In this document: one piece after another, positions 7,780 through 16,200 of the stretch
Layout: each line of letters starts with the position of its first letter
How positions within the stretch are numbered: position 1 is the stretch's first letter
From: a virus
DNA: 47,849 bases
Reading direction: 5' to 3' (one strand)
IMG/VR virus record: IMGVR_UViG_3300043467_000329
Span: 1 to 47,849 of that record
The notes under the pieces: generated by a model
The model's database searches: none
What the model was told of the DNA's origin: nothing
What the model saw: only the letters and a program-made list of their open reading frames with translations
Position numbers and translations under genes: made by a program

Positions 7780-8894
7780 AAGTTGCAGTAGTCTCGATAG
7801 CTAAGAACGAAGAACAGTTTGTTAAACGATGGAAGGAATCTGCTCAAGATGCTGATGCATTATATATTCTTGATACTGGGAGCAGTGATAATACTGTTTC
7901 AATAGCTAAGGAGTTAGGAATCAATGTTCATGAAGCTGTTATTACACCTTGGCACTTTGCTAATGCTCGTAATCATCTTCTTGATTTATTGCCTGATGAT
8001 GTAGATTGGATTATTAACTTAGACCTTGATGAAGTTTTGGTTGATGGTTGGCGCGCCGAACTGGAAAAGGTTCCTAACGATGGGTCAATCACTAGACCAA
8101 GATACAACTACACATGGTCGTGGAATCCAGATGGCACACCTGGACTTCAATACAATGGTGATAAGATTGTTCGTAGACATAGTCACCGCTGGAAGGGTGC
8201 CTGCCATGAGGTTAATATAACCCAACCAGGCTATGAAGAAAACCAAATCTTTTGTGGTGTTAAAATAGAACAGTATGCTGACAACAGTAAGCCACGCAGT
8301 TCATACCTACCTTTGCTAGCATTAGACGTTGAAGAGGACCCGCACAACGACCGTAACCGTCACTACTATGCTCGAGAGTTGTTCTTTCATGGGCAGATAG
8401 AGGAATCAATCAAGCATTTCAAGCATCATATCACCATGCCTGAAGCTAAATGGGATGCCGAACGCGCATGGTCAATGAGATACCTAGCTAAGATGATACC
8501 AGCTGAGCGTGAAGCATGGTTGCTTAGAGCATGTGCTGAGTATCCTCATGGTCGTGAGCCTTGGTTTGATTTGTGTCAATACTATTATGAGAAACAGAAC
8601 TTTGCTGGTTCTTATTTTGCGGCCAACAAAGCATTAGATATTAAAGTAAAACAGGGATTATATCTTAATGAACCTGAACCATGGGGATGGAAACTACATG
8701 ATGCGTTCGCTGTAGCAGCTTATAATCTTAATCAAGACTTTTATGCTTATGTGCATGGATGTATTGCTTTAGATTTAAATCCAACTGATGCTCGATTACA
8801 GAAGAACGTTGAGTTTTATACTGAGCGTGTTCCAGAACAATATAGAGCAAACTACAAAGAGATAGCAAAAACTATGGTGTCTCATGCACACTGA
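7776..8894 (+). CDS. Family 2-type glycosyltransferase, arm B
   Basis: A 372-residue protein. The N-terminal GT-A fold shows VAVVSIAKNEE, YILDTGSSDNT and the metal-binding LDLDEVL near residue 88, as in GT2 enzymes. The C-terminal half is helical and TPR-like (ERAWSMRYLAKM..., ACAEYPHGREPW). It would transfer a sugar from a nucleotide donor to an unknown acceptor, perhaps host surface glycan or a virion protein. The arm A enzyme (45073-46794) is homologous over this length but has a second catalytic domain. The end overlaps the methyltransferase start by 11 nt. Confidence 0.85.
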   Translation: MKVAVVSIAKNEEQFVKRWKESAQDADALYILDTGSSDNTVSIAKELGINVHEAVITPWHFANARNHLLDLLPDDVDWIINLDLDEVLVDGWRAELEKVPNDGSITRPRYNYTWSWNPDGTPGLQYNGDKIVRRHSHRWKGACHEVNITQPGYEENQIFCGVKIEQYADNSKPRSSYLPLLALDVEEDPHNDRNRHYYARELFFHGQIEESIKHFKHHITMPEAKWDAERAWSMRYLAKMIPAEREAWLLRACAEYPHGREPWFDLCQYYYEKQNFAGSYFAANKALDIKVKQGLYLNEPEPWGWKLHDAFAVAAYNLNQDFYAYVHGCIALDLNPTDARLQKNVEFYTERVPEQYRANYKEIAKTMVSHAH

Positions 8895-9381
8895 AGCAAT
8901 GTTTCATATCTTTAAATCTTTCCACGATTGGAGAGATGGTAGAAGTCATTTAAGAGTATTAGATATTGGTTCACTTGATATCAATGGTAGTATGCGCCCC
9001 ATCTTCTATCCCTTTGCCGAGAAGTACATTGGCATAGATACACAAGATGGACCAGGTGTAGACATTGTGACGGATGCCACAGAATATCTTAGTCCAGGCT
9101 ATTTTGATGTCATCATATGTGCTGAGGTGTTTGAGCATACTCCTGATTGGAAAAAGATTATTAATAATTCTTATGTAAATTTAGTTGATGGCGGCATCTT
9201 TATCGCTACTATGGCAGGTGAGGGTAGATATCCACACTCGGCTATAGATGAGAACCCCATCAGAGAATGGGAACACTACTCAAACATAGGCTGGTGGGAA
9301 CTAGAGCAAGCCTTGAAAGCCTTTAAAACAAAGGAAGTTAATGTACTTGGCACCGATACACGATGCTATGCAGTAAAATAA
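8884..9381 (+). CDS. SAM-dependent methyltransferase, arm B
   Basis: A 165-residue class I methyltransferase with motif I VLDIGSLDINGS, an acidic residue after strand 2 (YIGIDTQDGPGVDIV) and CAEVFEHTP in the motif IV to post-motif region. TMAGEGRYPHS and a conserved WEHYSNIGWW follow. It is about two thirds identical by eye to 46787-47290. Always next to a glycosyltransferase, it probably methylates the same glycan or its precursor. Confidence 0.8.
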   Translation: MHTEAMFHIFKSFHDWRDGRSHLRVLDIGSLDINGSMRPIFYPFAEKYIGIDTQDGPGVDIVTDATEYLSPGYFDVIICAEVFEHTPDWKKIINNSYVNLVDGGIFIATMAGEGRYPHSAIDENPIREWEHYSNIGWWELEQALKAFKTKEVNVLGTDTRCYAVK

Positions 9382-9413
9382 TGTAAAGAAAATGCTATAT
9401 AGATAGGAAGATA

Positions 9414-9575
9414 ATGTATTATCAGAAATTAGAAGAAGTAGATAAAGAGCTAGAAGCAATAGAAGCTTGGCAACACGAGCAGTTAAAGAAGCTTTATGCT
9501 AAGACCGAAAAGAAAATAAAGAAAACAATGGCTAAGTTGGCCATCCATATACCCGAGGAGTTTAAAACAAAATGA
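9414..9575 (+). CDS. Small coiled-coil protein, arm B
   Basis: A 53-residue charged helix (YYQKLEEVDKELEAIEAW...KKLYAKTEKKIKKTMAKLA) ending IPEEFKTK. The arm A copy is at 47315-47482. ATGA overlap with the next gene. No function can be assigned. Confidence 0.6.
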   Translation: MYYQKLEEVDKELEAIEAWQHEQLKKLYAKTEKKIKKTMAKLAIHIPEEFKTK

Positions 9576-9823
9576 AACAAGTAAAAGCAAGTCACGTAGA
9601 TGCAGGTATCAAGGGATTGGCAGCTGGTGTAGTTAGCTATGCCGCTAACCAGTACGGTCTTAATGCAGAGTTAACAGCAGCAATTATTCCAGCAGTTGTT
9701 GTTGCCTTGTCTTGGGTATCAACCAAGGTAGGCGATAAGAACACAGCTTTGTTTGTAAAGTTTGCAACAGAAGCTCTAGCTAAAGCACCAGCCAAGAAGG
9801 CTGCCGCAAAGAAGAAGGCATGA
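9572..9823 (+). CDS. Holin-like small membrane protein, arm B only
   Basis: An 83-residue protein with two hydrophobic stretches (about residues 12-27 and 33-50, AIIPAVVVALSWVS) and a Lys/Ala-rich tail (APAKKAAAKKKA). This is the size, topology and basic tail of a small phage holin. Arm A lacks it: the coiled-coil gene there runs directly into the next gene. The core has another holin-like gene at 12956-13204. Coupled by ATGA on both sides. Confidence 0.5.
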   Translation: MKQVKASHVDAGIKGLAAGVVSYAANQYGLNAELTAAIIPAVVVALSWVSTKVGDKNTALFVKFATEALAKAPAKKAAAKKKA

Positions 9824-10068
9824 TGGATGATAAAGAAATAGCACTACGTTTGTTGCACTTAGTTGAAGAGAACTATGACATCGATGCTGTTGTTGTCGAC
9901 TACAAGAAGGCTTTAACTGCATTGACTGGCAACGTTGAGATTAAACAAGAAAGAGTTACAGGCGGACGTAAGATTCCTATTCTCTCGAATGATGAAATTC
10001 AAATAAGATTAAATGAGAAATTGCGTTCAGCTTCTGCTGTAACAACGAGTTCAGTAACGTCGTTCTAA
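9820..10068 (+). CDS. Conserved 82-aa phage protein, arm B
   Basis: Begins MMDDKEIALRLLHLVEENYD; helical N-terminus, then VDYKKALTALTGNV and GGRKIPILSNDEIQIRL. The arm A counterpart is 47469-47729. The final codons fall in the 127-bp joint repeat. It overlaps the next start as TAATG. Function unknown. Confidence 0.6.
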   Translation: MMDDKEIALRLLHLVEENYDIDAVVVDYKKALTALTGNVEIKQERVTGGRKIPILSNDEIQIRLNEKLRSASAVTTSSVTSF

Positions 10069-10188
10069 TGTTAAAGAAGTTAATTAATATAACAGCCAGC
10101 CTGTCATTTACTTTGGCAGGTATGGTTGTTGTATTCATTACACTTAGTGGGGATACAAGAAGAATAGCTTTGATTTCTTCGGTGTCGG
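10062..10188. repeat. 127-bp exact repeat, joint between arms and core
   Basis: Identical to the window's last 127 bases (47723-47849). The base before the repeat differs between copies, and the second copy is ended by the window itself. It marks where arms A and B both enter the shared core. Confidence 0.9.
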
Positions 10189-10238
10189 CATTACTAGTGC
10201 ACTACACCTATGAAATTTTAAGGAGCGACAATGACTAA
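10068..10238 (+). CDS. Small two-helix membrane protein at the core entrance
   Basis: 56 residues, two hydrophobic helices (ITASLSFTLAGMVVVFITL and IALISSVSALLVHY) separated by SGDTRR. It starts in a TAATG overlap with the upstream gene and is followed by a coupled frame at 10231. It may be a holin or a lysis accessory because the M15 peptidase lies just downstream. A truncated copy sits at the right window edge. Confidence 0.6.
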   Translation: MLKKLINITASLSFTLAGMVVVFITLSGDTRRIALISSVSALLVHYTYEILRSDND

Positions 10239-10684
10239 GGGTTATCAACCTTCACATGATATAGATACTAAAGCAGGACGTAGGATTAATTGGAAGCGCG
10301 ACTTGGCTATTGGTCAAGAGCGGTGAGGATTTGTTTGAAGAGTTTATTAAATCATTAGATGATGCAGACTTTGAAATCAAGCGCGACATGTATCGTAACG
10401 GTCGTATGGTTGTTGAAACTCAACAAAGACCTAAAGATAAAGAGTGGAAGCCATCAGGTTTATCTGTAACTAAAGCTAAGTACTGGGTTTATATGTTTAG
10501 TGCAGATGCGTATGCGGTGATTGAAGTTGCAAGACTAAAGAAGTATTTAGAAATTAATAATAAGATTCCATTAAAAACATTTGCACCATACAGTGCTAAC
10601 CCAACTAAGGGTTACTTGTTAATGGAAGAAGATGTAGTTAAACTTATGAGTTCAGAACTCTATGACACAAAGGGGAAGAAATGA
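10231..10684 (+). CDS. PD-(D/E)XK endonuclease-like gene split by a frameshift
   Basis: Two frames encode what looks like one protein. 10231-10326 ends ...NWKRDLAIGQER, then TGA. The overlapping frame to 10684 resumes as GEDLFEEFIKSLDDADFEIKRD, then NGRMVVETQQRPK, KPSGLSVTKAKYWVYMF and VARLKKYLE. In phage PD-(D/E)XK-like nucleases the DL-x-x-G, G-E-D, E-x-K-x-D, SG-x-x-T-x-A-x-x-W order is continuous. A +1 shift at GAG CGG TGA (10318-10326) would join them. The downstream frame has only a TTG start (10310) and no clear ribosome site. Either a sequence indel, a programmed +1 shift at CGG-TGA, or two separate genes. Confidence 0.55.
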
Positions 10685-11223
10685 AACTACCAATCGTTGA
10701 AGTAAAGTTATGCTCGCACCTAAAGAATGCTAAGCCAGGTCAACTGTCAGCAGATAAGCTACGTAAGATTGAAGGTGGTGGCAAGCTTCACCACTGTGCA
10801 GCAGATGCATACGAAGCTATGGATGCTGCAGCTAAAGCAGAAGGAATAGAATTAAAGCCAACAAGTGCAGGTGATACTTATCGTACACTAGCAGCCCAGC
10901 TCGCTGGCTTTAACCAACGCTACCAGTTGGAGCCAATCGAAGGACAAAGTACCAGGACATATGAAGGTAAGAAATGGTATTTGAAGAAGGGGATGGCTCC
11001 ACTGGCTGCGCCAGGTACTAGCAAGCACAACCTTGGGATTGCAATTGACATTGCTAACGCCTCAGGTCCAAGGCTTGCATGGTTAGTAAAGAATGCTCCT
11101 GAGTTTGGCTTCTCATGGGAAGTAGTTCCTGAGGAACCATGGCACATTCGCTATGTCGCAGGGGATAATGTACCAGCACGCGTTAGGGAGCATCTGAGCG
11201 CGTCTGGTGGCAACGTAGCATGA
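10681..11223 (+). CDS. M15-family D-Ala-D-Ala peptidase endolysin
   Basis: 180 residues. The zinc peptidase signature of the VanY/M15 family is present: SKHNLGIAIDIAN (zinc-binding His and Asp) and EPWHIRYV (catalytic Glu region and zinc His). There is no signal peptide, so export would need a holin. It would cut peptidoglycan stem or cross-bridge peptides at lysis. ATGA overlap with the upstream frame; the next gene starts 2 nt after its stop. Length fits a single-domain enzyme without a separate wall-binding domain. Confidence 0.85.
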   Translation: MKLPIVEVKLCSHLKNAKPGQLSADKLRKIEGGGKLHHCAADAYEAMDAAAKAEGIELKPTSAGDTYRTLAAQLAGFNQRYQLEPIEGQSTRTYEGKKWYLKKGMAPLAAPGTSKHNLGIAIDIANASGPRLAWLVKNAPEFGFSWEVVPEEPWHIRYVAGDNVPARVREHLSASGGNVA

Positions 11224-11224
11224 C

Positions 11225-11620
11225 ATGTGGGCAACGATTGGTCACAGTGTGAAGGTTAATAACCGAGAGGTACCCTTCCTCATTGATGACCTATTGGCTA
11301 TAGTGATTAGCCCAAGGCCTGAAAATGATTGGCAAGCTTTAATGGAAGCTATACCTGGTGATGAGCCGGCAGAAAGTAAAGATGCACTGCAGCCTTTAAG
11401 AGAAGCTGTAGTAGATTGTATTGATATGCTTTCACAACAGGACCATTTTATTATTGATGCTATGAACTCAGAACAAATAACATATGATGAGTTAGGCAAA
11501 CGATTAGGTGTATCGCTTACACACGCGTGGCGTTTACGCAATGCAGCTTATAAGAACTTAGAACAGATACTAGAACGTCATGATGTTATAAGAACTTATT
11601 TAAGGTTAGATGATGAGTAA
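11225..11620 (+). CDS. Sigma region 4-like HTH regulator
   Basis: 131 residues. The C-terminal part (QDHFIIDAMNSEQITYDELGKRLGVSLTHAWRLRNAAYKNLEQIL) has the helix-turn-helix pattern of sigma70 region 4. The N-terminal half carries no region 2 motif. It could steer host RNA polymerase to phage promoters or act as a repressor. It overlaps the next gene by 11 nt. Confidence 0.65.
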   Translation: MWATIGHSVKVNNREVPFLIDDLLAIVISPRPENDWQALMEAIPGDEPAESKDALQPLREAVVDCIDMLSQQDHFIIDAMNSEQITYDELGKRLGVSLTHAWRLRNAAYKNLEQILERHDVIRTYLRLDDE

Positions 11621-11897
11621 TGAATGGGCAGAAGAAGTCTTACACGCTAAAGACTTACATGATTTGTCTTTAACATCTGAACGTATTGTGCGCGACAACG
11701 AAAATGGTTTAACTGTTAACCTAGGTTTGTCTAATGAGTTTTGTATTAATCTTTGCCAGCGTTGGACTAAAGCTATGCGCTTTGCTGATTGGGAATCAAC
11801 TATCATGGTGCATGCATTCTTCCAAAGCTTTATAGATTACCTTGATGAGTATTTAAAGGAAGAGGGAATTGACTTTAGGGAGTATCCTGAGTTATAA
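11610..11897 (+). CDS. Hypothetical 95-aa acidic protein
   Basis: Soluble, mostly helical (MVHAFFQSFIDYLDEYLKEE) with a central INLCQRWTKAMRFADW. No family is recognised. Two ATGs are adjacent at the start, and the gene lies inside the tightly packed plus-strand operon between two putative DNA-binding regulators. Confidence 0.6.
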   Translation: MMSNEWAEEVLHAKDLHDLSLTSERIVRDNENGLTVNLGLSNEFCINLCQRWTKAMRFADWESTIMVHAFFQSFIDYLDEYLKEEGIDFREYPEL

Positions 11898-11905
11898 TAT
11901 TATTA

Positions 11906-12511
11906 ATGAAGAAAGCAATTAAATATTACACATGCCGTGGTTGCAATAAAGGTTTTTCCCATATGATTAGACAGGGAAGAGACCCACAGTACTGCTCTGA
12001 TGACTGCAGGGGTACAAGCGTAGACAAAAAAGCAAAGCCATTGATATGGCATTTGAATTGTAAAGCTTGTAAAAAAGATTGGTCAATGGAGCGCATCAAA
12101 CAAAGTGGACGCAAACCACACTTCTGCCCTGACTGCTATGAAGTAGCTAGTAAAGAACGTCATAAGAAAAGACAGAAGGAACGTGACAGAAGTTACGTGC
12201 CTAAAGAAAGTAAAGAGAGTCGTAACCTACGTGAAGAAAAGATGGTTATGTGGTTACCATTTGAACCATTGTTAAAAGTATTAGAACGTGGTCATATTAA
12301 AGATGAAGACTGGGCTATTGTAGATTCACGTGACCGTGGTTTGACTACATACATGGCTAATAGATTAGGTTTGCAATATACTTCAATGACTCGTTACCTT
12401 AAACCAGGTGCAATGGTTAGTGCATACAAGGCTGATGAGTTTGCTATTCGTTTACGGAATGCATCCAATACTTATCTGGGGTATGGCGTTCTATCAACTC
12501 GAGACTCCTGA
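11906..12511 (+). CDS. Double zinc-ribbon protein with helical C-terminus
   Basis: 201 residues. Two similar modules: YTCRGCNKGFSHMIRQGRDP ending YCSDDC, and NCKACKKDWSMERIKQSGRKP ending FCPDC, each a four-cysteine zinc site. A basic linker (KERHKKRQKERDR) follows, then a helix-turn-helix-like region (TYMANRLGLQYTSMTRYL). Likely a nucleic-acid-binding regulator and a candidate early or replication-associated factor, since no other replication gene is present. Its last 40 nt overlap the lysozyme gene on the other strand. Confidence 0.55.
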   Translation: MKKAIKYYTCRGCNKGFSHMIRQGRDPQYCSDDCRGTSVDKKAKPLIWHLNCKACKKDWSMERIKQSGRKPHFCPDCYEVASKERHKKRQKERDRSYVPKESKESRNLREEKMVMWLPFEPLLKVLERGHIKDEDWAIVDSRDRGLTTYMANRLGLQYTSMTRYLKPGAMVSAYKADEFAIRLRNASNTYLGYGVLSTRDS

Positions 12512-12930
12512 CCAGACTTATCTTGAGAAGAATCGCGAGGCTTCACGTATCTCCATGGCGAAAGCCCGTGAGCGTCGTATAGATGCTTTGCTGCAGCAAG
12601 GTTACAGTCGAGAGTTAATAACAAATTCAGGTCACCTCCGCAAACGCGGCGTACCATCTCACGATGACCAGAATTAATTTGCAGCAAGCCTGAGTCATAA
12701 CTCTTATTCTTATTCAGGTGATATATCATCTCACCTTTCTCATTCCATATAGCATTGATTGCTTTGATGCGGCATCTTGATTCGCGCCAAGCAATGTAAC
12801 TAAACTCTTTTACTGGCAGGCCAGCAGCTTTTATAGCGGGTTCCCACTTAGGACAACTGTTAGTGGCAGCTGATGCTTGAGTGGGGAAAGCAAAAAAAGT
12901 TATGGCAATAGCCAATATAAGTTTACGCAA
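12472..12930 (-). CDS. Secreted lysozyme/transglycosylase-like protein
   Basis: Best start is TTG at 12930 with AAGGAG 7 nt upstream. This gives a 152-residue protein with a typical signal peptide (RKLILAIAITFFAFPTQASA). An earlier TTG at 12984 would overlap the upstream gene. The mature part shows the lysozyme-fold signature YIAWRESRC with the likely catalytic Glu, SYDSGLLQINSGH, and cysteines that could pair. Such secreted SLT-like proteins occur in actinobacteria and their phages. Convergent with the plus-strand operon, so the two cell-wall enzymes lie tail to tail on opposite strands. Confidence 0.75.
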   Translation of the reverse strand: MRKLILAIAITFFAFPTQASAATNSCPKWEPAIKAAGLPVKEFSYIAWRESRCRIKAINAIWNEKGEMIYHLNKNKSYDSGLLQINSGHREMVRRVCGGDLNLLLTLDCNLAAAKHLYDAHGLSPWRYVKPRDSSQDKSGQESRVDRTPYPR

Positions 12931-12955
12931 TAGTTTTCTCCTTGTTAGGGGTTTA

Positions 12956-13204
12956 TTATTCTGCAGCCTTAGCTTTCTTATCAACCTTATTAAACACTTG
13001 GTTGATTTCTGCAGCGGACAGTTTACCGTCGTCCAAGAAGGCTCTCGATAGTCCTTCTACTACGGTGGCTACACCAGCCATGCCTGCCATGAAGCAAGCT
13101 TTCCATATTGATACGCCGGCAATTGCGCCAGCACCAATAACTCCAAGACCAGATGCTGCAAATGTTGCAACGATTCTCATAAGAATATTATTAAGTTGTT
13201 TCAT
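12956..13204 (-). CDS. Holin-like membrane protein with acidic DDGKLSAAE motif
   Basis: 82 residues. Two hydrophobic helices (VATFAASGLGVIGAGAIAGV and WKACFMAGMAGVATVV) are followed by DDGKLSAAEINQVF, which resembles half an EF-hand, and a Lys/Ala tail. It sits between the virion genes and the lysozyme, a usual holin position. Confidence 0.6.
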   Translation of the reverse strand: MKQLNNILMRIVATFAASGLGVIGAGAIAGVSIWKACFMAGMAGVATVVEGLSRAFLDDGKLSAAEINQVFNKVDKKAKAAE

Positions 13205-13213
13205 AACTTCTCC

Positions 13214-16200
13214 TTATTTATTTTTTCTTTCTTCTTCTTTTTTATTCTTTGCACGATTAACTACTTCTTCAAGTTGTTTTATAATGCTGTCATAACCAAG
13301 GCTTTGTTCATAAGGTTGCAACTCATATCCTGGTATACCAAGAAGTCTAAACAAATATTGACGTGATTCTTCAGGAGTAAACTTACCTTCTTTTTCTTCA
13401 ATATAACCTGGCTTACCAAGTCCTGGAAGATTTTGTACAACACCAGCACCTGGCAATTGACCAACAAAAGGTTCTGCTCCTGCTCCTGCGACTGCACCAC
13501 CAGCTAAACCAAGTGATGTTGGTAAACCAAATGTTCTTGCAGCAATACCACCAGCTAGTGCAGCTCCACCAATTGCTGGGTTTTGTATTGCACCAGCAGT
13601 TGCATTTCCAAGTCTCTTATAATAACCTAAGAATGGAAGAACATTATTAACTATATATTTAATTTCTTCTGCAACTGGTGTTTGATAATTAGGATTATAT
13701 ATTTGAGTTTGGTCTTTGAATTTGAAGTTTAATCCAGCTTCTACAATTGCTCGTGGAACTGGTGCAAGTGCACCTAACATTGATGCAGGGTCTGTTAAGT
13801 TACCAAATGCATCTTCTTGTTTTTGGAAACCAAAATCAGGATTAGCAAATATGTTTCTTCCAAATGGAAGTTTAAATGAATACTGCAAGTAACCAGGTCT
13901 TACTGATGTATCCTCTTTGTCTGTTGCATTGCGTACAATACTATTCCAAGTTGCATAAGCGCGTGGATTAGCCCATGATGATTCTAATATCAATGGGAAT
14001 GAACGAGATGTCCACATCCAGAATGGTATTATTTGTTTGAATCCTCTGTCTGCTTGTGATAAGTCTTGATAGTCAATTAGATATTTTGCTGTGCGGGCAG
14101 CTGCTTCATCTGGAGTTAAACCTTTTGCAAGTCCATCCCATGTTAAAGCAAAACGTGACCACTGTTCAATAGCTTGACCTTCTTTGCGCGACCAACTAAG
14201 TGGCTTAGCAAATCTTCTTGATATTTCAGCACCAGCACCAACAGCTTTTTCTCCTAATGTTTCAGCACCTTGAACAGTTCTTGTTTGTCCTCTGCCTGAA
14301 ATTCCAATTGCTCCAGTACCAGTTCCGAATACATCTTCAACTACACCAAAACCTGATGAACCAGTTGCAAATAACAATTTAGCATAGGTATCAATATCTG
14401 TTCCTAATGTTTTAAATGCTCCAGCAATCTCGCCATCTATTGCCTGTGCAGCTTGAGCTAAATCATTAGCAGCAAAATCATCACCAGCGCGCAAAGCTTT
14501 ATCCGATTCTGCAAAGAGTCTATCTCTTTCAGCAATGAGATTATTTATTTCTGCTCTTCTTTGTGGGTTAAGACCAGCAATCTTTTTATTAACTACTTGT
14601 TCAATGTCAAGTCCTGTTTTTGCAAATTCGTCACTCAATAAGAATTCCATTGCTGATTTATTACCAGCGCTGGTTGATTCCATTAATTGACGTTGTAAGA
14701 ATTCACCTCTAGGTGATAATAAGAACTTGTCTACTAAATCTTTTTCAGCTGTTGTTAAAACTGCAGAAGTAATACCAAGTTCTCTTTTTGCTGCACCCTC
14801 TACAAGAGCACGTACTCCTTCATCGCCGCCTAAACCAAGAAGAGATTCTAGTCCTCTCTTCTTTAAGAATTTAGTATAAGCCATATAAACTTTTGTTGCT
14901 CTTCTCATTTCAAGAGGACTAGCTCCAGCTGACAACATAAAGAATACGTTTGACAAAGCATTACGTTCATGGAATCCTGGTATAGCAGTAACCCAAGATT
15001 TAAACAACTGTGTTGTATTCTTATACCATTGTGGCATTAGACGTGCAACAAATGGGTCTTCTAATCTTCTAAAGTTTGTAATCATTTCTTTGATTTGCGG
15101 CGAAGCTAAAAGACCAGGATACTTTTGTGCATTTATTTGTAAAAACGCAGATGCATTGTCTAAGAATAATGGAACAGTCTTTGCCCACTTATCTGGTGGA
15201 ACATTCTGTAATGCGTTAACAAGTCTGCCACTTTCATTCTGCAGAGCATCAGCCAATGCTTTAGCTTCAGCACTCATAGCTGCACCGTATCCAGCCGGCA
15301 AGTCAGGAGCTAGTCTTTGTAAGTCTAATATTCTTTGTTCAAGTTGATTAATCTTTTGATTTAAGAAATCAGAATAAAAGGTTTGATTGCCAGCTAATTT
15401 AACTTCTGCCTCATCAGCTAACTTAACTATTTCATCTCTAATAGATTCAAGTTCTGTTCTAAATTTAGGTGTTTGATTTAATGCATCAACACGAGCAGGT
15501 GACAATATTTCAGTTGCGGCATCTGCAAATGGAAGCAACTTAGATGGTGGTCTTACACCAAACTCAGTTTTAATTGATTCTTGTGTTAAGTCTCCACCAA
15601 ATCCTTTACCAACAAATGGGCCAGCTCCTTCTGCTTCAGCAATCTTGCCTAAGAAAGAATCAACATTGCCTCTCTCGGATTCAGTAACTAAAGCTAAGTT
15701 ATGCAACCAGTTTGTGTAAGCAGTATCACGAGAAAAACCTCTTGCATATTTAGTGAATGCTTCTTCTGCGTTTGTTTCAAAAAAATCATAACTAAGTTTT
15801 CCAAACTTGCGGGCAATCTCATTTAATGATTTAATACCACCATCGATGTCAGCTTGTGTCAATCTCTTCCCAAAGAATAATTCACCAGCTTTTAATTGAC
15901 GTAAGTTTGAACCAGCTAATGCGTAGCTTCTGTCAACGCCTAATTCATTTAATACTTTTTCAGGCAGTCTTCCTTTTTCAATATCTAATGCTGCATCTTT
16001 TGAAAGAGTATGTGGGAACCATGCTTGGTTTTTTGGCAATGGTTGAATCTGTTCGAATGGTACACCAGCAGCTACCTGTGCACGGTTGTGTAAGTAGTTA
16101 GCACGATTATAAAATTCATCACCAATTGAACGTAGGTTTTTAGCAAGCGCTAGTTCTTCTTCTGATACTTCTCTACCAACTACTGATGCGGCAGCAGACA

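Noticed and set aside
12483-12677. 64-aa plus-strand frame with a basic helix
   Set aside because: It lies antisense to the conserved body of the secreted lysozyme gene, and the plus-strand operon ends at 12511.
12717-12729. Third GGTGATATATCAT operator
   Set aside because: It lies in the middle of the lysozyme coding sequence away from any start; probably chance.
12931-12984. Longer start (TTG at 12984) for the lysozyme
   Set aside because: It would overlap the holin-like gene and place a basic stretch ahead of a complete signal peptide; the TTG at 12930 has a good AAGGAG site.
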